DNA of 53,810 nt from JAHDVS01 sp964370985 (GCA_964370985.1 CAYJLE010000020.1:1-53810), one strand, 5' to 3'. Shown: positions 11,733 through 20,927, counted from the first letter of the stretch. Numbers and translations: made by a program. Notes: a model not told the origin generated them from the letters alone.

Positions 11733-11929
11733 CGCAGGACCCGACCCCGTCCCGCCTGAGATCGTTCCTGCTCGGCGGCATCATCGGCGGCGTTGCCGGG
11801 CTCGCCGCGGGCACGGCGAGGGCGAGGAAGCGCGGGCTTCGCGACGCTCCGCCGCCCGGCCTGGCCGCGTTCGAGGACGCCCCCTGCTTCAGGGAGGCGC
11901 CGCGGGAGGAGGCGCGGGGGCAGGTGTGA
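11729..11929 (+). CDS. Short single-pass protein with glycine-rich membrane segment
   Basis: A 66-residue protein whose N-terminal region contains one Gly-rich hydrophobic stretch (FLLGGIIGGVAGLAAGTA), followed by ARARKR and a Pro/Glu-rich tail, similar in layout to YtxH-like proteins. It begins with GTG overlapping the dsbB stop (GTGA), so it is translated with dsbB. Function unknown. Confidence 0.6.
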   Translation: MTQDPTPSRLRSFLLGGIIGGVAGLAAGTARARKRGLRDAPPPGLAAFEDAPCFREAPREEARGQV

Positions 11930-11946
11930 GGGGGGAGAGACCCCCC
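11930..11946 (+). terminator. GC hairpin after the dsbB unit
   Basis: GGGGGG-AGAGA-CCCCCC directly follows the TGA at 11927-11929 and can form a 6-bp all-GC stem with a 5-nt loop. There is no T tract, so intrinsic termination is only suggested. Confidence 0.45.
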
Positions 11947-12013
11947 GCGCGCCGCCGTACCCGTGTCGTGGGACTCAACCCCGTGCCCGTTCGATCCGAT
12001 ACGGGAGCTGACG

Positions 12014-12964
12014 ATGGCGACGGGAGCCCAGCCAATGACCAGGAACGGCCAGCTGGAAGGCGAGGCGCGGCCACGCATTCTCGTCGCCGACGACGATCCC
12101 GACATCCTCTTCCTGCTCGAGCATGTCCTCGGGAAGGCCGGCTACGAGGTGATCAAGGCCACGGACGGGGTCGAGGCGCTCGCGCTCGCTCGCGAGCAAG
12201 ACCCGGATCTGCTGGTCCTCGACGTCTCGATGCCCCACGCGGACGGCTACTCGGTCTGCAGGCAGATCCAGGACGACGGTCCCGGCGCGCCCCCGGTGAT
12301 CTTCCTCACCGCCCACGCGCACACGTCGGCGCGCGTGAACGGGCTCGACGCGGGAGCCGTCGACTACATCACGAAGCCGTTCGATCCGGAGGAGCTGCGT
12401 GCGAGGGTGCGCGCGGCTCTGCGCACGAAGACGACCCGGGACGCCCTCGCAGTCGAGGCGGCGACCGATGCGCTCACCGGCCTTCTCAACCGCAGCCAGC
12501 TCGGCCCACGCGTGTCCGAGCTCGTCTCGTCGTCCCGGCGTCACCGCCGGGCGCTCGCCTGCCTGATGATCGATCTCGACCACTTCAAGGCGATCAACGA
12601 CACCTACGGTCACGCTGCCGGCGACGCGGTGCTGGTCGAGGCGGCGCGGCGCCTGGCGTCCGCGGGACGCACCGAGGACGTGCTCATCCGCTACGGGGGC
12701 GAGGAGTTCCTCGCGCTTCTGCCCGAGACGGACGCGGCGGGCGCGGTAGCCGCCGCGGACAAGCTGAGGAGCGCGCTGGCAGCTGGCCCCGTGGTCGTGG
12801 AGACGGAGACCGGGGCTGCGCTGTCGATCTCCGTTCGCGCGAGCGTCGGCGTGGCCTGCTGGGACGACGCGATGGGCGACGCCGCGCTCCTGGTCGCGGC
12901 CGCCGACGAGGCGCTCTACCGTGCCAAGGCGGCGGGGCGCGACCGGGTGCAGCTCGCCGCCTGA
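12014..12964 (+). CDS. REC-GGDEF response regulator, diguanylate cyclase
   Basis: A 316-residue protein with an N-terminal receiver domain (VADDDPDILFLLEHVLG; phospho-acceptor Asp in LLVLDVSMPHADG; Lys in ITKPFDPEELRARV) and a C-terminal GGDEF domain with the active motif YGGEEFLALLPE, expected to make c-di-GMP when phosphorylated. An upstream RxxD inhibitory site is not obvious. The ATG at 12014 is chosen because GGGAG lies 7 nt upstream; an in-frame GTG at 11963 is less likely. It is followed by a kinase and an HD-GYP regulator on the same strand, forming a c-di-GMP signalling set. Confidence 0.9.
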   Translation: MATGAQPMTRNGQLEGEARPRILVADDDPDILFLLEHVLGKAGYEVIKATDGVEALALAREQDPDLLVLDVSMPHADGYSVCRQIQDDGPGAPPVIFLTAHAHTSARVNGLDAGAVDYITKPFDPEELRARVRAALRTKTTRDALAVEAATDALTGLLNRSQLGPRVSELVSSSRRHRRALACLMIDLDHFKAINDTYGHAAGDAVLVEAARRLASAGRTEDVLIRYGGEEFLALLPETDAAGAVAAADKLRSALAAGPVVVETETGAALSISVRASVGVACWDDAMGDAALLVAAADEALYRAKAAGRDRVQLAA

Positions 12965-13042
12965 CCGATCCCCCGAATCGGCGACGGGCCACTCGCGGCC
13001 GGGGGGATTGCCGAACCGCGGCCGGAGGGCCAAGATACAGTC

Positions 13043-14173
13043 ATGACCGAGCAGGAGCCGGCCGGTCTCACCGTGGCGCGCGAGGCGGACTCGCTCTCGA
13101 CCGCCCGGGCGGTTGCCCGGGCTCTGACTGCGGGCCCGCTCGGCGCGTCGTTCGAGGCGTCGCTCACAGCCCTCGCTTCCGCGGGGATCCACGCTGGCGC
13201 CCTGTACCTGCTGCGCGGCGGCATGCTGAGGCCCGTGGCCGGGTCGCCGTCGCAGGTGGAGCTCCGCCTTGCCGGCGACCTCGTCGCCGAGCTCCGGGCC
13301 ACCGGCCACGCCGAGGAGGGCGGGCATCGCTACCTGGCGCTCATCGATGAGGACGGCTTCGCGGGCGCTCTCGAGCTTGCCGACGCCGACACCGCCGACC
13401 CCGAGCTGCTCGAGCTGGTCGGGAGCCTCTTCTCGCTGGCGCTCCGGCGCGACGGCGTCGCGGAGCTCGAGCGCCGGCTCGTCGACAGTGGCAAGGCGAC
13501 GGCGGTGGGAGAGCTCGCCGCCGGGCTCGCCCACGAGCTCAACAACCCGCTGTTCGCCATGCTCGGCCTCGTCGAGTTCCTGCTCGAGGAGGTGGAGCCC
13601 GGCACGAAGGCTCGCCAGCGGCTCGAGCTCGTCCAGCAGAGCGGCCAGGAGATCCGGGAGCTGCTGCGGCTCCTGCTCGCCTTCACCCGCGAGCGAGAGG
13701 ACGAGCTCGGCACGGTCGATCTCGCGGACGCGGTCCGGGCGGCGGTTGCCCTCGCCCGGCTCACCAGCCCGGCGCGGGACGTCGAGCTGGTCGAACGGAT
13801 CGACGCGGGGCCCGTGCTCGTCGAGGGCAGCGCGAATCGGCTCAAGCAGGTGTTGCTGCACCTCCTGACGAACGCCTACCAGGCGCTGCCCAGGGGCGGC
13901 TCGATCACGGTGTCGACGTTCCGGGACGGCCCGTGGGCCGTCGTCACGGTCGAGGACACCGGTCCGGGAGTCCCCGAGGAGTTGCGGGCACGCGTGTTCG
14001 AGCCGTTCTTCTCGACCCGCCACGGGCTCGGCGGCAACGGGCTCGGTCTCACCGTGGCCCGCGCGATCGCTCGCATGCACGGCGGCGATCTCACCGCCGA
14101 TCGGGCATCCGGCGGAGGCGCCCAGCTCGAGCTGCGGCTGCCCGCGCTCGAGGAGGCAGGTGGCGCGGCATGA
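13043..14173 (+). CDS. Sensor histidine kinase (cytoplasmic)
   Basis: The 376-residue protein lacks transmembrane segments. Residues 1-140 look GAF-like (a beta-rich region including LYLLRGGMLRPVAG and YLALIDEDGFAGALEL). H164 in GLAHELNNPL is the phosphorylated histidine, and the ATPase domain has LTNAYQALP (N box), VEDTGPGVP (G1) and GNGLGLTVA (G2). The stop overlaps the HD-GYP regulator by 4 nt, making that regulator the probable partner; the upstream REC-GGDEF protein is a second candidate. Confidence 0.92.
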   Translation: MTEQEPAGLTVAREADSLSTARAVARALTAGPLGASFEASLTALASAGIHAGALYLLRGGMLRPVAGSPSQVELRLAGDLVAELRATGHAEEGGHRYLALIDEDGFAGALELADADTADPELLELVGSLFSLALRRDGVAELERRLVDSGKATAVGELAAGLAHELNNPLFAMLGLVEFLLEEVEPGTKARQRLELVQQSGQEIRELLRLLLAFTREREDELGTVDLADAVRAAVALARLTSPARDVELVERIDAGPVLVEGSANRLKQVLLHLLTNAYQALPRGGSITVSTFRDGPWAVVTVEDTGPGVPEELRARVFEPFFSTRHGLGGNGLGLTVARAIARMHGGDLTADRASGGGAQLELRLPALEEAGGAA

Positions 14174-15159
14174 CCCGCGTCCTCGTCATCGACGACGAGC
14201 CGGTCGTGCGCGCGCTGATGGCCGAGGTCCTGGCCAGGGCCGGCTACGACGTCGTCGACGCCGACTCCGCCGGCCGCGCCGTCGAGCTGCTCGACGACGG
14301 TGAGCTCGCGCTCGTGATCTCCGACATCGTGATGCCCGGGCTGACCGGGTTCGAGCTCCTCGACGAGGTTCGCGCGCGCCGCCCCAGCCTGCCGGTCTTG
14401 CTCGTCACCGGCTCCGGCACGCAGGACAACCTCGCCGAGGCGCTCGCCCACGGTGCCGCGGGCCTCGTGACGAAGCCCTTCACGCACGCCGAGCTTCGCG
14501 AGCGGGTCGCGTCCGTGCTCTCCCGCGCCACCCTGGGCGAGCGCGAGGTGCGCGAGCGGGTGGTCGCCCCGGCCCTGACGAGCGCGCTCGCGAGCGCGGT
14601 CACGGCACGCGACATCACCACCGGCGGGCACAGCGAGCGCCTCGTCGAGCTCTCGCTCCGGCTGGCGATAGAGCTCGACCTGGCCTCCGGCGACCTCGAC
14701 GCGATCCGCCTCGGCGCGAGCCTCCACGACATCGGCAAGATCGGCATCCCCGACTCCGTGCTGCTGAAGCCGGGCCCGCTCGACCGTGACGAGCGGGCGC
14801 TGATGGAGAGCCACGCCCTGATCGGCGACCGTCTGCTCGAGCCCGTTCCCGAGCTGGCGGTGGCCCGCCCGATCGTCCGTTCCCACCACGAGCGCTGGGA
14901 CGGGCAGGGCTACCCGGACAGTCTCACCGGGGAGGCGATACCGCTCGGGGCCAGGATCGTCGCGGTCGCGGACGCGCTGGAGGCGATGTCGGCGCTACGC
15001 CCCTACCGCTTCCCGCTCGACCGGGACGTGATCGTGGCCGAGCTCGAGGCCGGCCGTGGCAGCCAGTGGGACCCCGGCGTGGTCAGCGCCGCGCTCGCCC
15101 TGGTCGACCGGGGCGTGATCTGCTTCGGCGCGGACGGGGTCGAGATCGTCGTCGGCTGA
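14170..15159 (+). CDS. REC-HD-GYP response regulator, c-di-GMP phosphodiesterase
   Basis: The 329-residue protein has a receiver domain (VIDDEPVVR; Asp in VISDIVMPG; Lys in VTKPF) and an HD-GYP domain with GHSERLVE, LHDIGKIGIPD and HHERWDGQGYP, so metal and substrate residues are intact and hydrolysis of c-di-GMP is expected. The segment DALEAMSALRPYR replaces the usual DxFDALTSxRPYR. It is coupled to the upstream kinase by an ATGA overlap. Together with the upstream GGDEF protein this gives opposing activities in one cluster. Confidence 0.92.
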   Translation: MTRVLVIDDEPVVRALMAEVLARAGYDVVDADSAGRAVELLDDGELALVISDIVMPGLTGFELLDEVRARRPSLPVLLVTGSGTQDNLAEALAHGAAGLVTKPFTHAELRERVASVLSRATLGEREVRERVVAPALTSALASAVTARDITTGGHSERLVELSLRLAIELDLASGDLDAIRLGASLHDIGKIGIPDSVLLKPGPLDRDERALMESHALIGDRLLEPVPELAVARPIVRSHHERWDGQGYPDSLTGEAIPLGARIVAVADALEAMSALRPYRFPLDRDVIVAELEAGRGSQWDPGVVSAALALVDRGVICFGADGVEIVVG

Positions 15160-15174
15160 CTCGCCGGGTAGCTC

Positions 15175-16419
15175 TCAGACGAGCGTCCGGATCGCGTTCA
15201 GGACGATCTCGGCGGCCAGCGCGCCGTCCGCGGGCCGCGCGTCCTCGGCGGGGTGGTGGCTGATCCCGTCCTTGCAGGGGACGAACACCATCGCGCTCGG
15301 GACATGGCCCGCCACGCACATCGTGTCGTGGGCGGCCCCGGAGAACATCGTCGTGAACGGCTCGCCCGAGGTGGCGGCGGCTCCCTCGAGCGCTGCGACG
15401 ACCCGCGGGTCGAGCGGCGTCGCGGACAGCGTCTGGCGCTGCGCGTAGACGGTGGTCATGCCGCGCCCTGCCGCGGCCTCCGCCGCGAACGCGCGCAGGG
15501 CGGCCGCAACGCCCTGGAACGCGGCGTCGTCGGGGCCCCTGACGTCGAGCGAGAAGCGGACGCGTTCCGCGATCGCGTTGATCAGGCCGGGAGCCAGCTC
15601 GATCTCGCCGACCGTGCCGACCGTCCCCTTGCCGGCGGCGCGGGCCGACCGCTCGAGCTCGAGCACGCACTCCGCGAGCACCGTGGTCGGGTCGAGGCGC
15701 ATGTCCATCGGCGTCGCGCCGGCGTGGTCGCCGCGGCCCTGAACCGTGACGTCCGCGTGCACGTAGCCGGCGATCGCGTCGACGACGCCGATCCGCTTGC
15801 CGGTGTCCTGGAGCACGCGGGCCTGCTCGATGTGCACCTCGACCCAGCCGGTGAGGGCGTCGAGCACCCGCGCGGCCTCGCGCCAGCGCTCGGGCTGGTA
15901 GCCGGCCTCGGTCGCGTGCTCGAAGAAGCTGCGGCCGTCGTCGAGCGCGCGAAAGTCCCGCAGCTCCTCCTCCGTCACGCGCTGCGCCACGATCCGGCTG
16001 CCGAGCAGCATCTGGCCGAATCCGGAGCCCTCCTCCTCGAGGAAGGAGACGAGCTGGAGCGGCAGGTCGAGGCCGTGCTCGTTGCTGAGCCTGCACACCT
16101 CGAGCGCGGTCACCACCCCGAGCGTGCCGTCGTACTTGCCGCCGTTGCGGTTCGAGTCGCAGTGCGACCCGACCCCGAACGCGGGCGCGCCGGGCGCGCG
16201 GTTGCGCGCGACGAGCGTGCCCACCGGGTCGCGGGAGACGGCGAATCCGAGCGCTTCGAGCTCGCGCGTGAAGTACCGGAGCGTGTTCTCGTAGACCGTG
16301 GTGTAGGCGTACCTGCGGATGGCGCCGCCGTCCAGCGTGTAGTCGGGGCCGGCGAGCGTCTCGATGTCGCGCTCGATGCGCGCGGCGCTCCGCGCCCGGT
16401 CGATCCGCACCGCGGGCAT
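15175..16419 (-). CDS. M20-family amidohydrolase (allantoate / N-carbamoyl-amino acid hydrolase type)
   Basis: A 414-residue zinc enzyme of the AllC/hydantoinase-carbamoylase branch that cleaves N-carbamoyl or ureido groups. Seen: GSHCDSNRNGGKYDGTLGV (usual SHxDT form changed to SHCDS), EEEGSGFG, HIEQARVL, GRGDHAGATPMDMR and a C-terminal AAHDTMCVAGHVPSAM and DGISHHP. The start ATG at 16419 fits the conserved N-terminus; a longer frame to 16584 is non-coding in character. It is the convergent neighbour of the HD-GYP gene. The substrate cannot be fixed: allantoate, ureidopropionate or carbamoyl amino acids are all possible. Confidence 0.85.
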   Translation of the reverse strand: MPAVRIDRARSAARIERDIETLAGPDYTLDGGAIRRYAYTTVYENTLRYFTRELEALGFAVSRDPVGTLVARNRAPGAPAFGVGSHCDSNRNGGKYDGTLGVVTALEVCRLSNEHGLDLPLQLVSFLEEEGSGFGQMLLGSRIVAQRVTEEELRDFRALDDGRSFFEHATEAGYQPERWREAARVLDALTGWVEVHIEQARVLQDTGKRIGVVDAIAGYVHADVTVQGRGDHAGATPMDMRLDPTTVLAECVLELERSARAAGKGTVGTVGEIELAPGLINAIAERVRFSLDVRGPDDAAFQGVAAALRAFAAEAAAGRGMTTVYAQRQTLSATPLDPRVVAALEGAAATSGEPFTTMFSGAAHDTMCVAGHVPSAMVFVPCKDGISHHPAEDARPADGALAAEIVLNAIRTLV

Positions 16420-16497
16420 GGCGGTATCTTCGCCTGTCGCCGGCCCGGGCGCCAGGGTGCGCCCCGGCGCGGGCCGAGCGGCGCTAGAATCACCGTC

Positions 16498-16737
16498 GTG
16501 AGCGTGCTCGCGATCGTCCTGATCGCCTGCGCCGTCGTGGTCGTGATCGGCGCGGAGTGGCCCAGGCTGAGTACCCGGGCGCACGCGGGAACCGAAGCCC
16601 GCGCACGCCGGGAGCGCGACCGCGTCAAGGCCCAGCTGCGCGTGATCGAGGGCGACCGCGACGACTTCGCCGAGAGCGTTCGCCGCGACCTCGACCGGCT
16701 ACCGGTGATCGAGGAGCACGACGACCGCTCGCGCTGA
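16498..16737 (+). CDS. Small single-pass membrane protein
   Basis: A 79-residue protein with an N-terminal membrane segment (VLAIVLIACAVVVVIGAEW) and a charged, probably helical cytoplasmic tail (ARARRERDRVKAQLRVIEGDRDDFAESVRRDLD). TAGAAT ends 7 nt before the GTG at 16498, so the mRNA is probably leaderless. Function unknown; it ends 3 nt before the convergent subtilase gene. Confidence 0.6.
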   Translation: MSVLAIVLIACAVVVVIGAEWPRLSTRAHAGTEARARRERDRVKAQLRVIEGDRDDFAESVRRDLDRLPVIEEHDDRSR

Positions 16738-16740
16738 GGC

Positions 16741-19152
16741 TCAGCGCACGACGATCGTCGTCTCGACCACCGTCGTGTTCGGCAGCAGACCGGCGACGTT
16801 CTCCGTGTTCTTCAGCTCCTGGCGGTCCGAGACCTGGAGCCGCAGGCGGTGCCTGCCGGGCCGCAGGTCCGAGACGTCGAGAATCGCGACGTGCCGTCTC
16901 CGGTCGAGCATGCCCGCGCGCGGCGGCCCCCCGTCGAGCGAGTAGGCGATCCCGCCGGGGTCGATGCCCGAGCCGGCGTCGCGGACGCGAGCGAGGACGC
17001 GGCCGCTCCTTGCGCGCCGCGACACGAGCGCGACCGCCGGTGGGATCGTGTCGTCGAGCCAGATGCGGATGCGGAACGCGCCCGCGCTCGCGGCCGAGCG
17101 CGTGTCGAGCACGATCGTGTACGTCCCCGGCGCCGGTCGCAGCGCGGCGACAACCGGCACCGGCGTGCGAAAGGTCGTGAGGTACGGGTTCGTGACGGTC
17201 GGCAGCGCGGTGGCGCCGGTCAGGCGGTTCTCGTCGGCGCCTGCGACGATCCTCGGCTCGACGGTGACGCCGTCGGCGGTGTCGACGACCGCGACGCCGA
17301 GGTTCGCGACGGGGCGGGCGACCGTCACGCGGAACGCCACCTCGGGACCGGGGAGAGCGCGACCCCCGTCCGGGTAGCGATACGCGTTGACGAGCGCGGG
17401 CGCGCCGGCACCGCTTGCCTCGTACGTCCCCGTGCCCGGGAGGGGCGTCGCGGCGATGAGCGGAAGCGCCGGCCTGGTGACCCGCGCCCACCAGGGCACT
17501 CGCAGCCTGACTCCGTCCCGCTCGAGCACGACGAAGCCGCCGCGCTCGCCCTCCGCGGCGTCTGCGGCGGCGGTCAGCCGGAGCGTGAGCGTGCCGGGCA
17601 GGTCGACCGTCCCGGGCGCCGTGACGGTGGCGCCGGCCTCCTCCCGCTGCGGCTCGACCGACACGCTCCAGGCACCGGCGCCGGCGAGTGCAACCTGCCG
17701 CTCGACGCCGCGGCTGCCCGCCGACACGTCGACGAGCCCGAACGTGACGGTCTGCGGCGATGCGTGGGCGGTCGTGGCGGCCGCGGCCGGAAGATCGGCG
17801 AGTCCGCCGCCCTGCCGTGCGGCCGACGCCTCGACACCCGCTCCGGAGCGGACGGGGCGGCCGGAGAGCACGAGCGCCGACTTCACCTGCGCCGGCGTCC
17901 ACTCCGGGTGAAGCTCGAGCAGCAGCGCGGCGGCGCCGGCGACGTGCGGCGCGGCCATGCTCGTCCCGGACAGCCCCACGTACCCCTCGCCCGGGTACGC
18001 GGAGAGCACGTTGACGCCGGGTGCGCTCAGGTCGGGCTTCGCCAGTAGCCCGAACGGGGTCGGCCCCGAGGCGGAGAAGCTCGCGACCGGACCGGCGCCC
18101 GCGGTGGCCGCCACGGTGATCGCGCTCGCAGCCGTCCCGGGCGAGCCGATCGAGCCGCGTCCCAGATCGAGGTAGTCGTTGCCGGCGGCGACGACCGCCA
18201 CGACGCCGGCCAGCGCCGCGTTGTCGAGCGCCTTCGCGACGACGTCCCCGTCCGGCTCCAGCTCGGGCTCGCCGAGGGAGAGGTTGATCACGTCCATACC
18301 GTCCGCGACGGCAGCCTCGATCGCGGCGACGAGCTCCGGCGAGTTCCCGTTCAGCCCGACGCCGGAGTCGGTCGGCGTGGTCAGGGCCTTGTAGTTGCCG
18401 AGGTAGGCGAGCGGAGCCACGCCCGAGAGCATCGTGCCGTCCGCGGGCGTGCCGTGGTTGCCGGCCGCGATCCCCGCCACGTGGGTACCGTGGAACGAGT
18501 AGACCCGGTCGAACGGGCGGGCCGCGTTCCGCCAGGTCGAGCCGGCCGGCGGGAAGGCGCGGGCGACGATCACCTTCGCGGTCGTGAACGCGCGCTGGCC
18601 CTTCGGGAAGCCGGGCGGGAATGCGTACCCGGCCGGCGAGAAGTACGGGTGCGACGCGTCGATGCCGTCGTCGATGACCCCGATCTTGAGCCCCCGGCCC
18701 GCCGTCGCGAGCCCGGGGCCCCAGACGGCAGGCGCCCCGATCAGCTCCGGACCGGCCCCCTCGGAGAGGGCGTGGTAGCGGACGCTCGGGTAGACGCGTA
18801 CCACCCCGGGGACGGCGGCTAGCCGGCTGGCCGAGGCCGCCGGCAGCGTGACCGCGAGGCCGTCGAGGACGATCCGGTAGCGCCACCGTATCTCGGCGCC
18901 CGGGATCGTCGCTCTGATCCGGGTCGTCGCCGCACGCTGGGCCACGTCGATGGCCGCGAGCGCGGCCCGGGCCTGGCGAGCCCGGCCCGGGCGCCCGAAC
19001 CCGGCCTTCGCGGCGGGCGGGGGCGCCAGCTCCACGATCACCGACACCGTGGCGCTGCCCGGGCCCGGCTCGGGCCTCGCGGCGGCGCTCGCCGCCAACG
19101 CACCCGCTGCGACGACCAGGAGGAGGGCTGTGAGGCCGCGGCGAACGATCAC
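16741..19152 (-). CDS. Secreted subtilisin-family serine protease
   Basis: A large exported S8 protease (about 803 aa from the GTG at 19152). It opens with a signal peptide (VRRGLTALLLVVAAGALAASAAA), then an I9-like propeptide ending near GVVRVYPS. The catalytic Asp is in GVIDDGIDASHP, His in HGTHVAGIAAG, oxyanion Asn in VAAGNDY and Ser in GTSMAAPHVAG. The C-terminal 300 residues are beta-rich and probably form accessory domains; no membrane or LPXTG anchor is seen. An in-frame TTG at 19176 is an alternative start. Likely a nutritional or cell-surface processing protease. Confidence 0.93.
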   Translation of the reverse strand: MIVRRGLTALLLVVAAGALAASAAARPEPGPGSATVSVIVELAPPPAAKAGFGRPGRARQARAALAAIDVAQRAATTRIRATIPGAEIRWRYRIVLDGLAVTLPAASASRLAAVPGVVRVYPSVRYHALSEGAGPELIGAPAVWGPGLATAGRGLKIGVIDDGIDASHPYFSPAGYAFPPGFPKGQRAFTTAKVIVARAFPPAGSTWRNAARPFDRVYSFHGTHVAGIAAGNHGTPADGTMLSGVAPLAYLGNYKALTTPTDSGVGLNGNSPELVAAIEAAVADGMDVINLSLGEPELEPDGDVVAKALDNAALAGVVAVVAAGNDYLDLGRGSIGSPGTAASAITVAATAGAGPVASFSASGPTPFGLLAKPDLSAPGVNVLSAYPGEGYVGLSGTSMAAPHVAGAAALLLELHPEWTPAQVKSALVLSGRPVRSGAGVEASAARQGGGLADLPAAAATTAHASPQTVTFGLVDVSAGSRGVERQVALAGAGAWSVSVEPQREEAGATVTAPGTVDLPGTLTLRLTAAADAAEGERGGFVVLERDGVRLRVPWWARVTRPALPLIAATPLPGTGTYEASGAGAPALVNAYRYPDGGRALPGPEVAFRVTVARPVANLGVAVVDTADGVTVEPRIVAGADENRLTGATALPTVTNPYLTTFRTPVPVVAALRPAPGTYTIVLDTRSAASAGAFRIRIWLDDTIPPAVALVSRRARSGRVLARVRDAGSGIDPGGIAYSLDGGPPRAGMLDRRRHVAILDVSDLRPGRHRLRLQVSDRQELKNTENVAGLLPNTTVVETTIVVR

Positions 19153-19209
19153 GGGATGGTAGCCGCCGCGCCGCAAGCCTCATCCGCCTCGGTGGCGAGC
19201 CGGCGCGGC

Positions 19210-19215
19210 TACAAT
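19210..19215 (+). promoter_or_regulatory. -10 box of tRNA-Leu
   Basis: TACAAT lies 14 nt before the first base of tRNA-Leu, consistent with a short 5' leader that is removed by RNase P. Confidence 0.5.
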
Positions 19216-19229
19216 TCCCGGCACACCGC

Positions 19230-19313
19230 GCGGATGTGGCGGAATTGGTAGACGCGCACGGTTCAGGTCCGTGTGGGGGCAACCCCGTGGAGGTTCGATT
19301 CCTCTCATCCGCA
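19230..19313 (+). tRNA. tRNA-Leu(CAG)
   Basis: An 84-nt class II tRNA. The 7-bp acceptor GCGGATG pairs with CATCCGC at 19306-19312, with A73 as discriminator. The anticodon stem CACGG/CCGTG encloses TTCAGGT, so the anticodon is CAG (19264-19266), reading CUG codons. A long variable arm and the T-loop GGTTCGATTCC are present. CCA is not encoded. Confidence 0.97.
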
Positions 19314-19402
19314 CTGACGAAGGGCATCGCGTAGCGCGTCTCTCCAGGATCGGTAGGCCCGGACACCCCGTTCGGGCGTCAAGGCGGCTGCCGCGGGCGC
19401 CG

Positions 19403-20377
19403 ATGCTCCCGATCGTGGAGCGCGTACTGTGGATGGTCCGATCGAGCCGCGGACGCCGGGTCTTCAGCGTGCTCGTAACCGTGGCCGCGCTCGCCGTGTC
19501 GGCGCTCGCCGCCCGGCACTTCGCCGCCGGCGGCTGGCCGTTCGAGCGCGCCGACCCGCGCCTCGTTGCGGCCTCGGGCGTCCTGTTCCTGCTCACGTTC
19601 CCGCTCAAGGCATTCGGCTGGCACCGGCTGTTCGCGCCGTCGCAGCGCCCGGAGGCGATGTCGCTGGCGGCGGCCAGCGGCGCCGCGTCGGTCTCCGGCG
19701 CCGCCCTGCCCGGCCGCTTCGACGACGCCGTGCGGATCGCGGTCGTGCGCCGCTATCGCAGCTGCCCGTCCGGCGTCTCGACCGTCGCGCTCTCGCTGTT
19801 CATGCTCGGCCTCGTCGACGCCGCCGCGCTGATGCCGATCAGCGCCGCCGCCGCCGCAACCTCCACCGGCTCCCCCGCCGTGCGCGCGGCGCTCGCGGTC
19901 GTCGCCGCAGGCGGCCTGGGCGCGGCGCTCGTGATCGGCTTCCTGCCGCGGCTGATGGCGAGCGGCCGGCTGATTCGCTTCAGGATCGCGCGGTGGGTCG
20001 GCCAGCGGCTCACCTCGGGTCGCGACGCCTGGCGCGCGGGCTTCCTGGTGCTGGCGTCGTGGAGCATCCGGGCGGTCGCGCTGTTCCTTCTGCTCGCCGC
20101 CTTCGACGTGCGGATCTCGTTCCCGCTCGCGATCGGGTTCCTGTGCGCGAGCGCAGCGTCGGGCGCGCTCCCGATCGCTCCGGCGGGCGCCGTCACCCAG
20201 GCGGGCGCGGGGGCAGCCCTGCTCGTCGCCTCGGGCGTCGGCGTCCAGCGGGCGATCGACTTCGCCGTCTCGGCGCAGGCGCTCCTGATCCTCGCCGGCG
20301 CCGCCGTCGTCGTGTTCGCCGCCGTCTGGCATGCGGGCCAGCGGCTCGCCGCGCGCTCGCGCGCCGCCGTCTCCTAG
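19403..20377 (+). CDS. Lysylphosphatidylglycerol synthase TM-domain / UPF0104-like membrane protein
   Basis: A 324-residue polytopic protein with about seven to eight hydrophobic segments. It shows the pattern of the LPG-synthase TM family (flippase-like): LKAFGWHRLFAP, SVSGAALPGRFDDAVRIAVVRRY and the GALPIAPAGAVTQAGAGAALLVASG segment near the C-terminus. No catalytic aminoacyl-transferase domain is attached, so a lipid flippase or transporter role is more likely than lysyl transfer. The ATG at 19403 begins the conserved part. Its stop overlaps that of bcp tail to tail in CTAG. Confidence 0.68.
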   Translation: MLPIVERVLWMVRSSRGRRVFSVLVTVAALAVSALAARHFAAGGWPFERADPRLVAASGVLFLLTFPLKAFGWHRLFAPSQRPEAMSLAAASGAASVSGAALPGRFDDAVRIAVVRRYRSCPSGVSTVALSLFMLGLVDAAALMPISAAAAATSTGSPAVRAALAVVAAGGLGAALVIGFLPRLMASGRLIRFRIARWVGQRLTSGRDAWRAGFLVLASWSIRAVALFLLLAAFDVRISFPLAIGFLCASAASGALPIAPAGAVTQAGAGAALLVASGVGVQRAIDFAVSAQALLILAGAAVVVFAAVWHAGQRLAARSRAAVS

Positions 20378-20829
20378 GACAGGGCGGCCAGCACCCGCTC
20401 GGCGTGGCCGTCGGGCCTGACGCCGCGCATCGCCCTGACGACGACGCCATCGGGGTCGATCACGAATGTCGAGCGCACGATGCCCAGCCGCTTCTTGCCG
20501 TACAGCGTCTTCTCGCGCCAGACCCCGTACGCGTCGGCCACCTTCCGCTCCGGGTCGGCGAGGAGGGTGAACGGCAGATCGTGCCGCTCACGGAAGCTCG
20601 CGTGGGAGGCACCGTCGTCGGGGCTGACACCGAGGATGACGGCGCCCCGCTCCTCGAAGGCCGCGTAGGCGTCGCGGAAGCCGCAGGCCTGTCTCGTGCA
20701 CCCCGGCGTCTCATCCCGGGGGTAGAAGTAGAGCACGACGGGGCGGCCGCGCAGGTCGGAGAGTCTGACGACCTCCCCGGTGTCGCTCGTCAGCTCGAAG
20801 TCGGGTGCGGGCTGGCCTTCCTCGACCAT
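20374..20829 (-). CDS. bcp: Thioredoxin-dependent peroxiredoxin Bcp
   Basis: Reduces hydrogen and organic peroxides in the cytosol. The 151-residue protein has the peroxidatic Cys in FYPRDETPGCTRQACGFRD, with a second Cys five residues later as in two-Cys Bcp, and a C-terminal GVVVRAMRGVRPDGHAERVLAAL. GAGGAG lies upstream of the ATG at 20829; an in-frame upstream ATG at 20862 is less likely. It sits tail to tail with the upstream membrane gene. Confidence 0.95.
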   Translation of the reverse strand: MVEEGQPAPDFELTSDTGEVVRLSDLRGRPVVLYFYPRDETPGCTRQACGFRDAYAAFEERGAVILGVSPDDGASHASFRERHDLPFTLLADPERKVADAYGVWREKTLYGKKRLGIVRSTFVIDPDGVVVRAMRGVRPDGHAERVLAALS

Positions 20830-20927
20830 CTGGCTCCTCTCGTCGCGGGTTCCCTCCTGCAAACGCGGCCGGCTGCACGGATCTTCCTGCCGGCGCGGGG
20901 GAGGGGGTTGGTACGCTCACCCGCGAG

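Noticed and set aside
12968..13008. Terminator after the diguanylate cyclase gene
   Set aside because: ATCCCCC and GGGGGAT can pair, but the loop is about 27 nt and there is no T tract, so it was not listed.
19153..19176. TTG start of the subtilase at 19176
   Set aside because: The GTG at 19152 gives a clean signal peptide beginning with basic residues; the TTG adds eight residues with no support.
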